From: Bacteroidota bacterium
GTDB taxonomy: Bacteria; Bacteroidota; Bacteroidia; Bacteroidales; VadinHA17
Direction of reading: 5' to 3'
Assembly (NCBI GenBank): GCA_030642585.1
Contig: DAOWNN010000053.1
Coordinates: 1-10,143, forward strand
DNA length: 10,143 bases
Below the pieces are notes generated by a model. That model ran no database searches. It was not told where the DNA came from and worked only from the letters and a program-made list of their open reading frames with translations. How positions within the stretch are numbered: the stretch's first letter is position 1; each line of letters begins with the position of its first letter. Positions 7,725-10,143 of this stretch are shown here, piece by piece. The position numbers were made by a program, and so were the translations under genes.

Positions 7725-8618
7725 ATGAAAGCTAAATATTTAGTATCAATCATTCTTATACTATTCTTATGTGATTCTTGCACCAGCTATATTTATTATT
7801 CAATTGCTACTCCACCTGCAATACAAACAAGTGATAGTAACAATAGCATAGGCTTTATTAACAAGTATGATTATTCCAGTCTTACGTTTGAAAATGTAAA
7901 AAAAAACAAAGTATATGGCAATGCCGTAAAAACACTTATTGCTAACCTGGATAAGTCTTTCACTTTAGATGAACATTTCAACTTTACCATCCTGGATTCA
8001 CTTATTCAGGGTTTGGCCCTTGAAGACTTTCCTGATTTTCTTAATGAAAGTGATGTTATTAGGTATTGTGAAAATGGCAAAGTAGATATGCTATTGGTAT
8101 TGGAATTTTTTAATACCTACTTTATTACCGAAACTGAGGTAGAAGAAAATGAAGATGGAGGAAAAATCCGGACTAATTATGTTGACCTCATTATGGAGGC
8201 TGGAATTACGCTCTATAACCAATCTGGAGAAATTGCAGACAGGCTAAAAGTTACTGAATCCCAGTTTTATCAAACAAGGCCTGCTTTAAGTAGTTTCATT
8301 GTAATTGGGCCTTCAATGAAAAAAGCAGGTAAAGAAGTAAACGCCCTGGCAAAAAGAATAGGAGAAAATTATGTTCGAAATTTTTATCCGGGAAGTGAAA
8401 TGGTAAAAACTAAAATATACACGGGGAAAGCTTTTAAGGAAGTAACTTCTCTTATAGATAGGCGCAATTGGTTAGAAGCTATTGATCTCCTCCTGCCCCT
8501 TACTAAATCTCAAAATTCAAAAACCGCAATAAGGGCAATGCACAATCTGGCCGGGGTCTATGAAGTAACAGGCAATTATGAAGCTTCAGATTACTGGAAA
8601 AGAAAATCGAAGGAATAA
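7725..8618 (+). CDS. DUF6340-like lipoprotein
   Basis: The 297 residues start with a short hydrophobic signal ending LFLCDSC; Cys19 is the likely lipidated residue, with Ser before it, although the -3 position is Cys instead of the usual Leu/Ile. The middle part has VDMLLVLEFFNTY (about 119-131), where family members carry an (A/L)-L-x-(V/L)-L-E-x-(F/Y)-D/N-T pattern. The C-terminal third, WLEAIDLLLPL (253-263) to AMHNLAGVYEVTGNYEAS, looks like one or two TPR-like helical hairpins, again as in DUF6340 proteins. The function of the family is unknown; a periplasm-facing membrane lipoprotein is all that can be said. Transcribed away from the sulfatase across a 174-base gap that may hold two promoters, though no good TAnnTTTG box was found for this gene. 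Confidence 0.75.
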   Translation: MKAKYLVSIILILFLCDSCTSYIYYSIATPPAIQTSDSNNSIGFINKYDYSSLTFENVKKNKVYGNAVKTLIANLDKSFTLDEHFNFTILDSLIQGLALEDFPDFLNESDVIRYCENGKVDMLLVLEFFNTYFITETEVEENEDGGKIRTNYVDLIMEAGITLYNQSGEIADRLKVTESQFYQTRPALSSFIVIGPSMKKAGKEVNALAKRIGENYVRNFYPGSEMVKTKIYTGKAFKEVTSLIDRRNWLEAIDLLLPLTKSQNSKTAIRAMHNLAGVYEVTGNYEASDYWKRKSKE

Positions 8619-8657
8619 ATAAGTAGAATTGTTCAGCTTAATACCTTTGGAACCTAT

Positions 8658-8738
8658 AGCTCTGAAAGAGCTGCTTGTACGAGCATAGGACGAAGTTTTA
8701 TGGTTTGGCAAATAAGATAAATCCAGGGCTGAAAGCCC
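8658..8738. repeat. Cluster of REP-like palindromes
   Basis: Three small palindromes in 81 bases: AGCTCT-GAA-AGAGCT (8658-8672, perfect 6-base-pair stem), GCTTGTACGAGC (8673-8684, one G-T wobble) and GGGCT-GAA-AGCCC (8726-8738, perfect 5-base-pair stem). Two share the same GAA loop with an AG/CT-type stem, as in palindromic intergenic repeats of Bacteroidota that are often linked to REP-associated (RAYT/IS200-like) transposases. No such transposase lies here. They follow the DUF6340-like gene by 40 bases and may act on its transcript end. Confidence 0.5.
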
Positions 8739-8788
8739 GAAATGTATGCTTTTTAAAGTCCGGTGCTGTCCTAAATGAAATATTTTGA

Positions 8789-8864
8789 ATATCGAACAAG
8801 GATTAACGATTTCAGATTTTCAGTCACTTCGCAAATCGTTAATCGGTGTTCCTTGTTCTTATAT
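8789..8864. repeat. Long imperfect inverted repeat (hairpin element)
   Basis: Arms: GAACAAGG (8794-8801) pairs with CCTTGTTC (8851-8858), and ATTAACGATTT (8802-8812) pairs with AAATCGTTAAT (8833-8843). The two stems are continuous on the left and separated by a 7-base bulge (8844-8850) on the right, with a 20-base loop. A further ATAT/ATAT pair extends it outward. In total 19 strong pairs plus 4. Sequences beginning with similar wording (atcgaacaagg...) seem to me to recur between genes in Bacteroidota, so this is probably a dispersed repeat rather than a local regulator. Confidence 0.6.
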
Positions 8865-8894
8865 CGATTTAAATCTTCTTTCTTTTATAGCAAT

Positions 8895-9038
8895 TTATCC
8901 GGCCCAGCTCTCACGGTCCAGCAATGGTCCGGAAATTTTATTCAGGTATTTCTGTACTACCCCCGGACTACACACACAATCTTTTTCAGGGTGATTGTAA
9001 AAGCCGCAGGGACATGGATTCATTGAAGCAACGAGCAT
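8895..9038 (-). pseudogene. Internal fragment of a YifB/ComM-family (Mg-chelatase-like) AAA+ gene
   Basis: Read on the minus strand from 9038 to 8913, 42 codons give MLVASMNPCPCGFY, then a Cys-containing segment (DCVCSPGVVQKYLNKI) and SGPLLDR. This is an unmistakable internal block of YifB/ComM proteins, where MLVA(S/A)MNPCPCG, a CxC element and the ISGPLLDRIDLH arginine-finger region follow one another. The similarity stops abruptly at both ends: after LLDR the frame runs ESWAG and stops (8895-8897), instead of continuing IDLH; before the Met it does not resemble the family, and a TGA lies about ten codons upstream. The remaining ~460 residues are absent, so the piece cannot be functional. 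The frame itself has no internal stop or frameshift, which suggests a fairly recent copy or capture. A full yifB should exist elsewhere in the genome. Confidence 0.85.
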
Positions 9039-9078
9039 AATAGTGTTCTTTATGAAGTACCCGCTTCACGAAATAGCA

Positions 9079-9107
9079 CTTAACTGACTGGTATTATATT
9101 AGTTAAG
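9079..9107. repeat. Short inverted repeat
   Basis: CTTAACT (9079-9085) and AGTTAAG (9101-9107) are perfect complements around a 15-base loop. It lies between the yifB fragment and the broken frame at 9123-9296. No T-run follows on either strand, so it is not a classical terminator. Confidence 0.4.
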
Positions 9108-9122
9108 CACATTATGTTTTGT

Positions 9123-9296
9123 TTATTCAAACAATGTTTGCTGGCCACCCTTTTTAATTTTCCATCTATTATTCCCTATATTGGTTGCAATTCTTTCTAA
9201 CACTTTTAGAATAGTTTGATTTTCTGGTGTTATACCATTTCATAATAAAGGCATAACATCAAGCATAATTTCGTCCGTTGTTGGGATAATATTCTT
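9123..9296 (-). pseudogene. C-terminal remnant of an unrecognised gene with an in-frame stop
   Basis: On the minus strand one frame reads KNIIPTTDEIMLDVMPLL, a TGA (9242-9240), then NGITPENQTILKVLERIATN..., a basic WKIKKGG and the end QQTLFE before TAA. Both halves have the composition of a real soluble protein, and the frame resumes directly after the TGA, so the stop probably arose by one substitution (for example AGA to TGA). A TAA closes the frame on the 5' side at 9299-9297, so only the last ~57 codons remain. The ending (Q-TLFE) recalls tails of some DNA methyltransferases and other nucleic-acid enzymes, but I cannot name the family. Its 5' end overlaps the palindrome at 9281-9305. Confidence 0.45.
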
Positions 9297-9305
9297 TTAT
9301 CCCAA
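9281..9305. promoter_or_regulatory. Perfect 9-base-pair inverted repeat upstream of lipoprotein gene
   Basis: TTGGGATAA, a 7-base loop, TTATCCCAA: a perfect stem of nine pairs, ending 39 bases before the ATG at 9345. It could be an operator, or a hairpin at the old junction with the remnant at 9123-9296. The tract after it on the plus strand (TTATTTTGG) is only weakly T-rich, so a terminator is less likely. Confidence 0.5.
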
Positions 9306-9313
9306 TTATTTTG

Positions 9314-9330
9314 GTTATATTTAATATAAC
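9314..9330. promoter_or_regulatory. Perfect 17-base palindrome, candidate operator/promoter overlap
   Basis: GTTATATT-T-AATATAAC: two perfect 8-base arms around one base. It contains TATATTTA (9316-9323), one mismatch from the Bacteroidota -7 box TAnnTTTG, and ends 14 bases before the start codon of the next gene. A dimeric repressor binding here would cover the -7 box. AT-rich palindromes also arise by chance, so the call is tentative. Confidence 0.42.
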
Positions 9331-9344
9331 TGAAAAATATAATT

Positions 9345-9794
9345 ATGAGAAAATTTATTTTCGCTTTAATTTTCATTTTCGGGATAATTTCTTGTGAAAA
9401 ATATGATACTTTGCCAGAACCATATGTAGATCCTGATGTTATAGAAAATTTTACATATGATGAAGATGGAGTAGTTTACCAATTAATAAATGATTTAGAC
9501 TCTATCATATATGAAATGTCTTACGATACTACAATATTTGTAGTTTTTGATAGTATTTTAGTTATTAAATTTCATATACCATTTCTTTCTCATCAGTATG
9601 ATTCAGCATATAAATACACATCTTTTTTAAAATTTGGTCAAAAAGCTAATTGGAGATATTTAAATGATGATTATACGTTAAGTTTTATATGTTATGGAAA
9701 TAAATGTTTTGAATATCACACATATCTTAATGCTTTTGAAAATCCAGGAGATACTATAAAAATTAAATGTTCAAAATATTTAAAATTTTATTGA
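9345..9794 (+). CDS. Hypothetical AT-rich lipoprotein
   Basis: The 149 residues begin with MRKF and a hydrophobic stretch ending GIISC; Cys17 fits a lipobox (I-I-S-C). The mature part is acidic at first (EKYDTLPEPYVDPDVIE), then rich in aromatic residues with alternating polar/hydrophobic stretches, suggesting a small beta-rich domain facing the periplasm or surface. Two further cysteines (FICYGNKCFEY, about 123-130) may form a disulfide. I recognise no family. Base composition is clearly lower in GC than in the metabolic genes to the left, and codons are strongly A/T-ending, which suggests acquisition by transfer. Two perfect palindromes stand directly upstream and a GC-rich structured island directly downstream. 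It may be a cargo or immunity-type gene of a cassette region, but nothing in the protein proves that. Confidence 0.68.
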   Translation: MRKFIFALIFIFGIISCEKYDTLPEPYVDPDVIENFTYDEDGVVYQLINDLDSIIYEMSYDTTIFVVFDSILVIKFHIPFLSHQYDSAYKYTSFLKFGQKANWRYLNDDYTLSFICYGNKCFEYHTYLNAFENPGDTIKIKCSKYLKFY

Positions 9795-9799
9795 ATTTT

Positions 9800-9910
9800 A
9801 TAATACTCTAGGCGGAATATCGCCACCACCCCCTAGCACTCTGGCCTGTCCAAGCAGTGTGAGTAATATGAATATATTGCGGAGCGACTAGGAGAATCTG
9901 GGAGTATTAT
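9800..9910. other. GC-rich structured island bounded by a perfect 9-base inverted repeat
   Basis: Outer arms ATAATACTC (9800-9808) and GAGTATTAT (9902-9910) are perfect complements. Inside lie a nested pair CCTAG (9832-9836)/CTAGG (9888-9892), a hairpin CACT-c-TGG...CCA-agc-AGTG (9837-9859), GGCG-GAATAT-CGCC (9811-9824) and AATAT/ATATT (9865-9878), giving a multi-branched fold. About 9806-9862 is much richer in GC than the flanking DNA. It begins 6 bases after the lipoprotein stop and its right arm overlaps the stop codon of the opposing gene, so it sits exactly between two convergent genes. It could be a structured RNA, a cassette-boundary repeat or a bidirectional terminator-like region. 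No T-run, RT gene or attC core was seen. Confidence 0.5.
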
Positions 9911-10143
9911 TTATAAAAAGTAGATTTAAATTTCAATTTCCCGAACTTGCATTTTGAAGCCTCTTCAATAGTCATTGAAGAATCTTTTCTTTGAATCTGA
10001 ATTTCTCTGTAAATTTCAGCATCTCGGAGGCAATCTAACAATGCCTTAACTCCATATGAGTCGTCTGGTATATAAACATTCCATTGTATTGGTTTTCCTA
10101 TATAAGCAAGAACATCAGCTATACAATCACCTATCCTATCATA
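9907..10143 (-). CDS. Unrecognised protein, C-terminal 78 residues (cut by window edge)
   Basis: An open minus-strand frame enters from the right edge and ends in TAA at 9909-9907. It reads ...IADVLAYIGKPIQWNVYIP, DDSYGVKALLDCLRDAE, then EIQIQRKDSSMTIEEASKC and a basic tail (GKLKFKSTFYK). The mix of charged and hydrophobic residues and the absence of stops over 78 codons argue that it is real. No signal or membrane segment is seen in this part; it looks like a soluble alpha/beta protein. I do not recognise a family. Its stop codon lies inside the right arm of the inverted repeat at 9800-9910, and it faces the AT-rich lipoprotein gene. Its composition is AT-rich like that gene. Confidence 0.6.
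   Translation of the reverse strand, partial: YDRIGDCIADVLAYIGKPIQWNVYIPDDSYGVKALLDCLRDAEIYREIQIQRKDSSMTIEEASKCKFGKLKFKSTFYK

Larger units (their letters stand above)
8619..9344. other. Gene-free region with repeats and gene fragments
   Basis: About 725 bases between two lipoprotein genes without an intact gene. In order it contains two short palindromes with GAA loops, a long imperfect hairpin, a 42-codon piece of a yifB/comM gene on the minus strand, a 7-base inverted repeat, a broken C-terminal reading frame on the minus strand and two perfect palindromes before the next gene; each is listed separately. Two overlapping plus-strand frames at about 8775-9026 only shadow the yifB fragment and the hairpin. 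This pattern is typical of a site that has received repeated insertions and deletions. Confidence 0.6.

Noticed and set aside
8775..9026. Overlapping plus-strand frames of 83 and 69 codons
   Set aside because: They run antisense across the YifB fragment and through the long hairpin; the minus-strand reading explains the sequence far better.
9800..9910. Retron ncRNA or integron attC site
   Set aside because: Flanking inverted repeat suggested a retron msr-msd, but no reverse transcriptase motif is seen nearby, and no GTTRRRY/RYYYAAC core is present.
1..10143. CRISPR arrays, tRNA and rRNA genes
   Set aside because: No regularly spaced direct repeats, no tRNA T-loop/acceptor pattern and no conserved rRNA segments were seen on either strand.

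Overview
The window looks like a chromosomal segment of a Bacteroidota bacterium, most likely Marinilabiliales/Bacteroidales-like. The evidence is AT-rich spacers, weak Shine-Dalgarno sites, a promoter of the Bacteroidota type (TTG, about 20 bases, TAnnTTTG), Bacteroidota-type lipoproteins, a DUF6340-like protein, an S1 sulfatase and a SiaB-like (DUF6272-type) protein. Assignments rest on motif recognition by eye; no database search was possible.

Layout. Positions 1-363 hold mobile-element debris: the 5' part of an IS66 accessory gene (minus strand, cut by the window edge) and, 47 bases away, the last ~50 codons of an IS1380-type transposase. Positions 364-682 are non-coding and include a REP-like palindrome and a possible IS end. 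Positions 683-7550 carry four well-separated minus-strand genes: a membrane pyrophosphatase (hppA), a DUF819 membrane protein, a protein with two tandem SiaB-like ATPase domains, and a secreted Cys-type sulfatase. Gaps of 149-275 bases suggest separate transcription units. A DUF6340-like lipoprotein (7725-8618) is divergent from the sulfatase.

From 8619 to the end the character changes. There are short palindromes, a long imperfect hairpin, a 42-codon internal fragment of a YifB/ComM gene, a broken C-terminal ORF, two perfect palindromes in front of a very AT-rich lipoprotein gene, a GC-rich structured island bounded by a perfect 9-base inverted repeat, and the end of an unrecognised minus-strand gene. 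This right part looks like a recombination or insertion hot spot with acquired DNA.

The four minus-strand genes form no obvious pathway. The pyrophosphatase is the most informative: its signatures place it near the divergent, Na+-regulated H+-PPases described from Chlorobium limicola rather than the usual K+-dependent Na+-PPases. No CRISPR array, rRNA or tRNA was seen, and no complete new defence or mobile system can be demonstrated. The best candidates for something undescribed are the 9800-9910 island, the repeat/yifB-fragment cluster at 8658-9038 and the tandem SiaB-like protein.
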